This document shows, piece by piece, positions 54,650 through 64,000 of a stretch of 64,000 nucleotides of DNA. Within the stretch, counting starts at the first letter, position 1. The number at the start of each line of letters is the position of its first letter. A program made the position numbers and the translations under genes. Location: contig OZ020262.1 of the NCBI GenBank assembly GCA_963971285.1, forward strand, positions 8,252,745 to 8,316,744. The letters run 5' to 3'. The notes under the pieces are model-generated. The model saw nothing but the letters and a program-made list of their open reading frames with translations, was not told where the DNA came from and did not search any database. The stretch comes from Astropecten irregularis (lineage: Eukaryota; Echinodermata; Asteroidea; Paxillosida; Astropectinidae).

Positions 54650-57600
54650 GATGTATAGACAATGTAGATATGTTTGCAAGTTGCCTTCTTAATGTATAGT
54701 GGAAAATGCACATAAATCATGGCAACACAGTGAGCTAAAATGTAGACATTGGTAGATGTACAATGATCAATACTAGTCATGCTAGTGACTTAGTTTATGG
54801 ACACCATATAATGATATATATCACTACTCCACCTTATGCATTTCATAATACTATTCTTATACACTATCAAAAGGTCTTGTAGAAAATGTAGGATTGAGTA
54901 TACAGCCTGGTCCTTGTATATAGCAGTGCGTGTATATTATTGCATTGTCAGGTTATCTCATATAGGTACTTTTGCCCAGTTCAAATATGCACCAATTACA
55001 AAACAAATTTCAGTCAATAGAAACTTGTGTCAATCTGTAGCAACTTTATTAATAATGGGCGTGGCCTACATGGTGGGTGTGGCCTACTGATTGGCCATCT
55101 CAATGCCTCCATTTTATTATGTAAATTTCAGTTATGTGTGTCTTGATACATATGAAAGTCGATCTTAGAATAAGAGTTGGTGTGTGTTAGCCAACAACAG
55201 GAAAGGTGTTTTGTGTGGATGGCAAAGACAAAATAACGGCGATATCATACTTTGAAATCAAGTCTATATAGGTTTGGGCAAATATGGTAGGGCTTGGATG
55301 TGACTTCAGTAAATCTGTACCATTGTTTTAGATGCTTTATTACGACTCTTAATGTGCATTGTATATTTTTTTGTGATGAAGGTGTATGGATTGATTTCAT
55401 TTTGATTTAAAGAATAACTGTGTTAATGTGCACACCTTAAACCCTCAGAGAGGCGGGGCCAATTACGCCCCTTCTGTTTATATATATTTGTACAGCTTCT
55501 CTGCTATTTCTGTTGAAAGAAATGGGAATAAAGGTATAAACCATCACACTATCTTTGTAAAATATGGTCCAAAGAAAATATGGTGCTTGCCTGTAAATTG
55601 AAACTGCATTGATGTTTATGTAATTACGCATTTTGTACAAGAATTGTGTACCTTGGTCAAGATTGAACTGAACTGTAAAGTACAACACTAGAATAGAATG
55701 ATATGTGTTGTGTAAATAATACAAATAATCAGTTTCAAGGTTACAGATGGAAAAAAGGGGAACAAAACTTGTCTACTGAGTGTTATGGACATTAACACGG
55801 TGTGTATCAAATACGACTCACTACATCAGAATTTAGAATTGAGAGTTTCTGCTCATTTTGTAAAATACAACCATTGATGCCATCGTGTGAGCATGTAGAG
55901 ATTGTTGGCCTTACTGTGAACACAGAGTAAGTGTGTAAACGAGGAAGTGAGTAACTACGCACTAAATGTACATAAACTGATGTGTTGTTGTGTATAGTGG
56001 TATTTTTCTTTACCTGTATCATGCACATAGGTCTGTAACTCCACAGGTGGTTATTCAAATGAGGTGCTGTTATAGAAATTGCTGACAATGGCAGTGGCCA
56101 GGTTCACTAAGGTTCAGTTGATTTCATTGTTGAAGTTTACCTTGAAATCAATAACATGCCAACAGATTGAGTTCATGTAAAATGTCCATGTACTAAGTTG
56201 ACGTATATTATTTAGTTTTCAAACTTTTTTGGCTTTTTACTTCGTCATGGTGATAAATGTATGTTTGGGTTATTTGTTGCCGTTGTTATTATCGACAGAA
56301 AGTATATATTGAGTTTAGAATAAATTAAGGTATTTTGTATTGTGAAATCAAACTATACAGTTTCTGCAAGACCTATTACAATCATTACATTAACTATTTT
56401 TGTCCATTTATTAGTGTATACCCGAATATTATGACATTTTGATTGACAACTTTGTTTGATAAATTTTCCTGACAAGTTGGTGGAAAATGTGGTTGGACAT
56501 GGCAAAGCAGTACCAATAGAGCCCAACACCAAATACAACTCCGATCAATTCAATTTCATTCAATATTAATTTGATTTGGTACATTTTATCGATTTTTCTT
56601 GTGAATAAGGGAAAGTAATACTAACCGTATTTTAACATTTGACCCAATTATTTGTCAATTTGTGTGGCACAGACTGACAGTTATGTAAATCTGTGCGCAT
56701 CAGCTTTATATCTTCCTTTTCTCTTATATTATTTGGACAAACATGTATTTTAATACGGAATGAAATTCATAGAATAAGGAAGTACCATTCTCTGACTTCT
56801 CTCAAAGTGAAATATTTTACCCAGGATTCTTTTAATGATTCTCAATAATTATTGCAAGACTTTTATTGTATAAAGATAACGCTGTAATGTTTATATGCTT
56901 TTCACAAGAATATAATATCCAGCGACTCACGTCATATAACGAATTACTTTTACTGGACCTTGCAGCATTGTTGGCCTTGAATTGTAACTGTAACTTCAAT
57001 GTTTGACACCATGAATAATGGATTATTGTCAATGTTCACAATGACGGCGAATACACGAACAACAGAACAACAAGACGTTTCTCTGTGAAATATAAAAACA
57101 TGTACAGAAAAATTAATTGCGATTTGTGTTGCTTAATTGAGTTCTTGAGTTACATTCATCTGTATGGGTAATAATAGAATCATTCCTGTTTATTTTGAAA
57201 CAAGATTAAATATGAAAAGGGATGGCGCCCAGGTCAATGGTTGGAAAGGGGCACCACCGATGAAAAATGCGCATGAATTGGAGTAAAACTGCCATTAATA
57301 ACCAAATATTGATATTTAGCTAAACTCTAAACTTGGGTTTTCCATTTATAACGGAGGAAATCATGTCTACTAGGCAATGGGTATAAATAGGAATCAAACC
57401 CATGTGGCTCTTTGTTATAATTATTCACAAGGGAAACTTGCATACGCGACTTTGATGACTGGAAAAGTGGAATTTAGTTTGAAGGGAGACCAACGTTACG
57501 GTGTCCATTTTGTAAAGACGAAATGAAAAGCTATCACATGACTGCTTCATGTCGCTTCTCATTCGCATGATTAAAAATTAAAAAACCTGTTAATTGTGTG

Positions 57601-59065
57601 AATGACAACCTTGAAAATGTTCCTGTTGTGAATGAAAGGACAGTATACATGCCAATATTTTTAGTCTCAATATACACTCTAAAAAAGACGGTTAAAAAAA
57701 TCAGGGTTTTTTGCTGTGTGAAACTGTTGGGTACAATACTGCTGTGTAACATTTTACTCAACGTTGGGCAAACGGACGTTTTCTGCAGTACCTTCAACTT
57801 GAGTAAAATATGAAGCACAAAAAAAGAGTAAACATTTATCCAATATAAAGGGTAAGAAATCAAACAACAAGTCGACGTGTAGAATTGGAACGTTTTTACC
57901 CACAACCGGTTAAAAGACGCTTATTTAACGCGGATGACGTGTAAGAAAATACGTTTTTTTTGCACGTGAAAACGGTAAACAGTTCTCCGAACGGGGTAAG
58001 CGTGTGCCATGTGCTGATGTCCTGTGCACGACACGCACTATCATGCACATCATCATTATTAACGCTGCAGTTCGAAGATGTCGGTGGAAAAGACGCCGAA
58101 TAGACATGGGGTTGTCAGTCTTTGATTCCTGTGTTCAGAGGTAATTGATCTCTTTGTTCTAATCTGTTAGCTTCCACAAACTCTATACTTGTTACCATTA
58201 GCTAGATGTCACCATATTAAGTAGTCCATATAAGCCTTACATTTGTTTTCCATTTCCATTAGGTTTAACAGTCGCTAATTCATATCGCATTCAATTGAAT
58301 TGTGTCATTTCTTTATTTTTACGAAGGTATTGGCATCGAGGACTATGTGGATAGACCAGCGTAGCAGAAGCAGGCCGTTCATCTTAGCAGTGTGGGGAGT
58401 GCAGACCTCGGACCGCTTCGGCAAGCCATCCCTTGTGAAAATCTCTTTCAAGTAGGAGGCCTAATATCATTTCTCTAAAAATCAAATAAGCTGAAATCAT
58501 ATACATTTTTTTTTTCATATTTTGTTAAAAATGGGTATCTTTTTTTTTCGGGGGTGGGGGGGGGGGGGGGGACACTGTAGCTAGTGCTATATGGATGTTG
58601 CCCTATAGTATTCAATGAAGACGTCAGGGTGTTTGTTCCATTGATAGTAGTATACCGATTTCCAAAAAGATTGGTCAAAATTTGAAACATCACTCAGATT
58701 GAAAACCACATCATTGGCCACTTGATACCGGCTTTTTGGGAAGAGGAAGAATATTCAGTACCATCATCTAGATTTCATAATGCATATTGAAACACAATGC
58801 AGTATCGATAATTTGAGTTTGGGTAACACGGTGTCGATACCATTGTCTGGGTCCCTGTCGCCTTGGACGCTGCTTTGGTTTATATGTTGTAACGGTACCA
58901 GTCTATGACGCAGTGTATATTTATACCAAGGGAAGGCATGCTTGGGGCAGTTGCTTCCAGGGATCGTTACAGTGTGGATGATCAGTGACGGAGCATCGTA
59001 GACTATACTACACTATAGGTAGGATAGAGCCTCGAATCACTCATGCATCTGTGCGGTTTTAACTA
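54650..59065. repeat. TRIM-unit 3' flank, copy 2
   Basis: 54651-56170 matches 5-1560, 54836-58140 matches 16850-19575 with gaps, and 58140-59065 matches 19575-20480. About 520 bases (57268-57785) are extra here. No gene is seen; the short frames are copies of those in the other blocks. A poly-G run is at about 58551-58571. Confidence 0.75.
57960..58140 (+). promoter_or_regulatory. Candidate promoter and 5' exon, second copy
   Basis: Duplicate of 19390-19575. The core reads GAAGATGTCGGTGG. The possible donor is CAGAG|GTAATT near 58141. If real, it could be a 5' exon for TRIM copy 3, whose coding exon starts 4.7 kb downstream. Confidence 0.3.
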
Positions 59066-59951
59066 AGTTACATTCAACCGAATCATTGTGAATCACACAC
59101 GACAGATTATATGATTAAGTTGATAAAAGTTGTGTATCATTTATTGATTTAAATTGTATTATACGACTTGGAAGTCTTCGATTACCTAGGAGGCGCCTTC
59201 CAAGGCGAGCTGAAATAAACAAGTAAGATCCACCGTTTAGACTCCTATACCAATCTCAGTCTGCCGTGATTTTCTTGTTGTTAACCCCTCAACTGCGAGT
59301 CCGTGTGATGTAACTTAACTGTGCTAGAGTGTGAGAATTAGGGTTGTTCAAGCTGGTGTCCTAAGCGGTAGACTGCCGCCGAAACGGATCAGCTTCCCGT
59401 GTAGGCTCATTGCGGCTCATGATGAGTCCGCTGACTGGGGCAAGCCGGGTGTGCTGTCGGGCGAGACCGCTACAGTACGTTTCTTTCATTCCAATCTTCA
59501 TGTTTGGTACAAATATGCGAGGGGACCTTATAACCTAGCTAGTCACAGCGTATTTTCCACATTAATCCGTAAAGGTTTAAATTTATTCACATAGGTAAGG
59601 TATACGATCTTTTCTGTACTTTTTATTTCCATTTATAAAGAAACTGCTGAGTTTCGGGACCAATAAAGATTCTTCCATGGAAATCATATCTGTATCTACG
59701 AATTTCCATGTATTTTTACTTTTTACCTATACCGGTGTTTTGCGTGCGTCAGTGATGGTTATTATTACATTGAACTATGATCATGTGACTGGATTTCACG
59801 AAAAACATTAATAAAAACATAAAGCAAATTTTAAGGGATTTGGTTTTCTCACCAATTTAAGTCGTGCTCTTGGTCTACCTTGTAATTCCACTTGGTATGA
59901 GCAGAGGGATACAGGTAACATGCACTGAAGGGACAGTGTAATGTCCCATTA
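59066..59951. other. Unassigned DNA, partly GC-rich
   Basis: It includes AATAAACAAGTAAGATCC near 59213 and a GC-rich stretch at 59340-59480. A frame at 59331-59594 has no domain. It is not duplicated elsewhere in the window. Its origin is unclear. Confidence 0.35.
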
Positions 59952-60342
59952 GGGCGCCCCTTTTTATAACTGTGGTTCTCATTTCTTTTCCACCTTGAGG
60001 GAGGGTCGGTCGGTCAGACAAAAAAAAAGTTTGGTGGGAAAACAAATCTGGCTGAATACACAAAATTCTAAAGAAAATGATGATAAATGTTCATTGTATT
60101 GACTGTAATCTCGATTGGGTTTTTTTTTTTATTATTTCTGTGATAGAAAGTATACAAATGTAGGCCTATTGGTAAAATTTGTCTCCTGAAATTCTGAAAA
60201 TTTTTATTTATCTTTTTATTTTATTTATATTATGCAATTCCGGACAGGGTCAACGGCAAAAAAGAGGTTTTTTTTTCTTCGGTCGGAGCCCAAAATATGG
60301 GTCGGTCGGAAATGAGAACCACAGTAATAAAAAGGGGCGCCC
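59952..60342. mobile_element. Harbinger-like MITE (391 bp), TTA flanks
   Basis: The inverted ends GGGCGCCCCTTTTTAT and their mirror extend about 34 bases (to CTCATTTC) with one mismatch. TTA is duplicated at 59949-59951 and 60343-60345. GGGCGC ends and a 3-bp TWA duplication fit PIF/Harbinger. Interior AT-rich, no coding. Confidence 0.8.
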
Positions 60343-60345
60343 TTA

Positions 60346-61307
60346 TGAAATTGTTATTGGTTGTCATCGTAATAATTTATTGTAACATGCTTTGTTGTTG
60401 GATGCCTACATGTCAAAAAACAAGTAATATGTTCCTCAATGTCAATCAAATTGCGGTTTTTTTTTCTTGTCTTTGTTTCTTTTCATAAAAAAGAGTTTGT
60501 TTTAAAACCTCGGCCGTTGAAATTGTTCAAATTGGTAAAAGGAAAGACCAAAAGTCATTAAATGGGGTTCTGTATGCAGGATTTCACATTGACAAAACCG
60601 TTACTTGCTTCCAAAGTGTCTCTCTATGGAGAGTAAAAAGGCATGACAAATCCCGAAGCGCACTGCTGGTTTAGAGCTACATAATGTTATGTCCTCTTCT
60701 GTAAAAGTATCGACCTAAAACAAAAAGTGAAAATATGAAGCTTTCCAATAACCAGTTCGTTGTGATCAAACAATATGGCCAATACTAACTTTTTAGACGA
60801 TTTTTTTAACATCTCAGTTCACAATAAGTCAATTGATGAATAAACTATAGCATACATGCAGCAGGTTTTAGTGTCAGTAAGTTCACAGAGCTGCTTTCCA
60901 TGTAACAACAACAAACGTAAGGTGCGGTAGTATTATTTGAAAAGGATTGTGTGGTGTGAACTTCCTGATAAAGTTCAGGTATAGCCGATGACGCACAACA
61001 CACAAATAATTCTTCTGACGTAAACAGGCCTTAGCATAACAAATCACATAATTGCTTTATGATACATCCATGCATGTTTCACATCATACGCGTTGCATAA
61101 AACGTACATCGATTTACGTAACGTAATAATGGCGGGCCTAGTACTGGGAGGAAGCACTGTGTTACGTGCTTCTTTAGTGCCATAACACGAGAGCACACCA
61201 ATTTAGGTGTAGTTCGATTGTAGTTGAATTGCACCAGTATGAATTGCACTAGTTGAAAAGCCACGTCGAGTCGAGTTGTCCAAAAACAAGTGAATACGTG
61301 TATCTCG
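60346..61307. other. Unassigned AT-rich DNA
   Basis: No frame with a recognisable domain. A TCGAGTCGAGTTGTCC fragment related to 28316-28410 and 48488-48560 is at about 61265. Nothing else is seen. Confidence 0.4.
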
Positions 61308-61645
61308 GTTTATATATCTCATACTTTTTTTTGTTAGAGAAATACAAATTTATGGCCACAATCATCAAGACAGATACAGTAACAGTAATCTGTGACAATT
61401 TCAGTCCCATGCGATGCCCACTTTTGAGTATACATTGAAAAACGCCCACGGTATTAAAAAAAAAAAATTACCGTTATATTTGATTTTCCTAAGATCAAAT
61501 TGTTTTTGGTCGTTGGTTTTATTTCCTGGATAAATACAGCATTTTAGGCAGAAAAATGTTAACGGTATGTTTCTACCATCACCATCTTAATATGTATCCT
61601 GTAACTTATAGGTAAATATGTGGAGATGTATGATAGTACCTTTAA
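61308..61645. mobile_element. TTAA MITE with a degraded left end
   Basis: It shares TCATACTTTTTTTTGTTAGA, CAGTAACAGTAATCTGTGA and CAGTCCCATGCGATGCCCAC with the family and ends ATGATAGTACCTTTAA (TTAA 61642-61645). The left TTAA is not recognisable. Confidence 0.65.
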
Positions 61646-62817
61646 ATACAGGAGAGGGCGCCCATTTCTGGCAACGCCCTAATTTCGATTAACATGGAAA
61701 TAAGTCGTTATCCGTTCCCATAATACAGTTTAGTCAAATATACTGTACTTCATCTGTAAATAAAGACACGCACTCGATACTATCGCTCATTGGGTAAGTT
61801 ATAATTGGTTGTTTTAGGTAGCTGTTAGGCTCAACATACGCGGTTTTCTGTAGCCACCCATTATAATTATTTTTGAAAAAGACTTGTTTCTGAGTTTTTG
61901 AAGTCTGTTGTCTGTTCCCTATACTCAATTGGTTTTCATGGTAATCGTTTTATTCATTAGCACCCCGCACCTATTAAGAGTTCTAGAATTGTTTTACAAT
62001 TCAAAAAGGCTTTCCACAACTGAGCTTCCCTTGTTCTATGACAATTTTCAAGTAATTGAAATTGTAAATGCTGTTTTCACCAAGAAAATGATTCTTTTGA
62101 AATGAATATAATAATTTCACCCATTTTTGCAGGAGTCTGCCGTTTAATGCGTGTGCGCCTTTAAATGTCCGTTGCGTGCGTGTTGAGTGTCGTTCTTCGT
62201 GTCGTTGACTTCCCTCATATTAAAGTTCCCCAAAATAATTTGAAAACATGCCAACTTTACAAACCTATTTATTTGCTGACCACAAAATAGATATCAAAAC
62301 GAACTATTTAAGTGAGTTTGGTGACAGTAAAGTGTAATTCTATTATCTAGAAGGAACATGGTGTTTTGTAAACCAGTACTGTTAATATAAGCAAACTTAA
62401 CCACATTAAGCCCGTTTTCTGGCAAGTTCAGAGTCAGTAGTTTAGTGCACTCTCAGGCTGTTATTAACTGTGCCTGCTTGTTGAGTATCAGCCATTTGGT
62501 CATCGTCTTTTCTTATTATGTTCGTTCACAGCTAAACCCCCCCAGGTCAGTATAGTTTAGTGTGTGTGCTCTCAGGCTGTTATTAACTTTGCCTGCTTGT
62601 TGAGAGTCAGCCATTTCATCGCTGTCTTAACTTGTATTTACCCTCATAACTCAATGACCACCAAACTGTCCATAAACTGTAGCATGCTGACATCAACAGG
62701 GATTTATAGCCTTAGTTATTTGCCATGCACATTGTAAATGACAACTTTCACACTGATTAAGGATGCAAGCTTATTCTCTTAGGTGAATCTATGTACGTTT
62801 CATTTTACCAGGTGAAA
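61646..62817. other. TRIM copy 3 upstream region
   Basis: 61646-62440 is unassigned. 62450-62760 is the block shared with 12985-13640 upstream of TRIM copy 1, here in two partial copies (about 62450-62510 and 62565-62760). It ends in the acceptor TTTTACCAG at about 62803-62811. Confidence 0.5.
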
Positions 62818-64000
62818 ATGGCAACAGGAACATCCTCCTCAAAGGCCGTTCTAGAGGAACTTGGCAGGGATCATCTGGAGTGTGGAATCTGTCATGAGAG
62901 ATATGAACAACCCAAAATGTTAAACTGTCAACACAGCTTCTGTATGAAGTGCCTGGTACAATACCACACTACTAGTGGCAAACAGGCTACAGACATCCCC
63001 TGCCCAGTGTGTAGACAGGAGACAAGACTTCCAGAGACAGGGGTACAAGGTTTGACAACCAACTTGTTTGTTGCTGGTCTTGTTGAATCTTTCAACCTAC
63101 GGGAAAGACTTCTCATCTCTGACAAGAATGAGATAACTTGTGAGATATGTGAAGAAAACAAGGCATCACATAGCTGTCTGGACTGCTCCCAGAGTATCTG
63201 CCCAAGCTGTTCCAAGGTGCATAGCCGATTGGCGTGTTCATCAAATCATACAATAGTTTCTTTGGATGATATCCGTGGGAGAAATGTGTCCATGACACAG
63301 AAACTCCCCAAACGTCATCCCAAATGTCCCAACCATGAGGGCGAAGTGATGCGCTTCTTTTGCAAAACGTGTGAAATGTTGATCTGCCGAGATTGTACCG
63401 TCATCGACCACTGCAAGCCAGAGCATGAGTACATTGACAAGCATCTGGCCACGTCCACATACAAACAATCCTTAACTGAACGGTTTCCCAAACTTGAAAC
63501 CATTGCCGAGGAGGTCAGTAAATCTCAGGAGAGAGTAGCAGCAATGAAGTCTGACCTTGATACCAACGTAGACAGAACCGTGCAAGAAGTGCAGAGCAAA
63601 GCCAATGAGATAAGAGCAGAGGTAACAACTCAAGAAAACCGTCTCATTCAAGACATCAAAACAATCCAAAAGGATCGACACCAACAATTGGAGGAATATG
63701 AGAAAACACTGAGTGCGTTATCAGAGAGAATACAGTTTTCCCTTGAGAAAGCTAAGGAAGTGACAAGTAGTGCATCAGATAGTGACTTTCTCTCACTCTA
63801 TCCCACAATCAGCAAAGACTTGACATTATTAGCCAGTCAAGATGCTCCTCAAGTTGGCACTGGGCTTGAATCTGTGAAGTTTGAGTGTAGTCAGCGGGTT
63901 GCTGACATTAATTTGGGCAAGGTGATGGGGATGGAAGGAAAGTGGGAGCTGTGTCTAGAGTTTGGTCAACAGCAAGTTTCTGGATGCCATTACATCTCTA
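62818..64000 (+). CDS. TRIM E3 ligase-like protein, copy 3 (runs off the window)
   Basis: The frame opens ATGGCAACAGGAACATCC at 62818 and is open for 394 codons to the window edge. RING (CGIC, NCQHSFC, MKC, CPVC), B-box 1 (CEICEENKASHSC, DCSQSICPSC), B-box 2 (CPNHEGEVMRFFCKTC, LICRDC, IDHCKPEHEYIDKH), coiled coil and the start of the NHL-like part are intact. It resembles copy 2 throughout, including B-box 2, which copy 1 lacks. By analogy the first exon should end about 80 bases past the edge. Upstream DNA is the shared TRIM flank. Confidence 0.88.
   Translation, partial: MATGTSSSKAVLEELGRDHLECGICHERYEQPKMLNCQHSFCMKCLVQYHTTSGKQATDIPCPVCRQETRLPETGVQGLTTNLFVAGLVESFNLRERLLISDKNEITCEICEENKASHSCLDCSQSICPSCSKVHSRLACSSNHTIVSLDDIRGRNVSMTQKLPKRHPKCPNHEGEVMRFFCKTCEMLICRDCTVIDHCKPEHEYIDKHLATSTYKQSLTERFPKLETIAEEVSKSQERVAAMKSDLDTNVDRTVQEVQSKANEIRAEVTTQENRLIQDIKTIQKDRHQQLEEYEKTLSALSERIQFSLEKAKEVTSSASDSDFLSLYPTISKDLTLLASQDAPQVGTGLESVKFECSQRVADINLGKVMGMEGKWELCLEFGQQQVSGCHYIS

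Noticed and set aside
59330-59480. Hammerhead-ribozyme-like pieces (GATGAGTCC, CGAGAC, CGAAAC)
   Set aside because: The core reads CATGATGA rather than CTGATGA, CGAGAC replaces CGAAAC, and the only CGAAAC lies on the wrong side. The stems do not form convincingly.

Overview
This window looks like nuclear DNA from an invertebrate deuterostome, probably an echinoderm or hemichordate. I base this on intron-split genes of animal type, a local TRIM gene expansion, a 2A-bearing CR1/L2-like LINE, a Ngaro-type tyrosine-recombinase retroelement with an SGNH hydrolase part, and dense small DNA transposons. The species is inference. Host coding sequence is sparse and most of the window is mobile or duplicated DNA.

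Five host loci can be supported, all on the + strand. Three are TRIM (RING / B-box / coiled-coil / NHL-like) paralogues at 14248-16570, 49240-51753 and 62818 to beyond the right edge. One is a TMEM256-like (DUF423) small membrane protein at 30424-31591, of which I find only the last two exons. One is the spliceosomal RRM protein RBMX2 at 37623-44795, with a partial tandem copy of its first exons at 34332-35685. The TRIM genes sit in a segmental duplication: blocks of 3' flank recur at about 1-1560, 16571-20480 and 51754-59065, so the left edge is probably the tail of another TRIM unit.

Region by region: 1-3485 TRIM 3' flank with MITEs. 3486-12820 a Ngaro-type element with split direct repeats, its SGNH part interrupted by a 2.1-kb Harbinger-like insertion. 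12821-16570 TRIM copy 1. 16571-20480 TRIM flank. 20481-28114 a nest of MULE-like elements, including a CR1/L2-like LINE inserted in one copy and a second copy inserted in the terminal repeat of the first. 28456-29985 MITEs and a 46-bp minisatellite. 30424-31591 TMEM256-like. 31850-33250 a tRNA-like repeat monomer and foldback elements. 33259-44795 duplicated RBMX2. 45889-49111 TTAA-flanked MITEs. 49240-51753 TRIM copy 2. 53212-54255 a tandem array of 323-bp units carrying a tRNA-like sequence. 54650-59065 TRIM flank. 59066-62817 repeats and unassigned DNA. 62818-64000 TRIM copy 3.

The strongest biology is at RBMX2. A tandem duplication is bounded by TTAA MITEs, and the middle MITE is a left/right hybrid, as expected from unequal crossover. 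The upstream copy has since lost exon 2, yet its exon 1 still joins exon 3 in frame. The last exon carries one in-frame TGA followed by 110 open codons of the expected Arg/Asp/Glu/Lys-rich tail. The TRIM paralogues also differ by a whole B-box.
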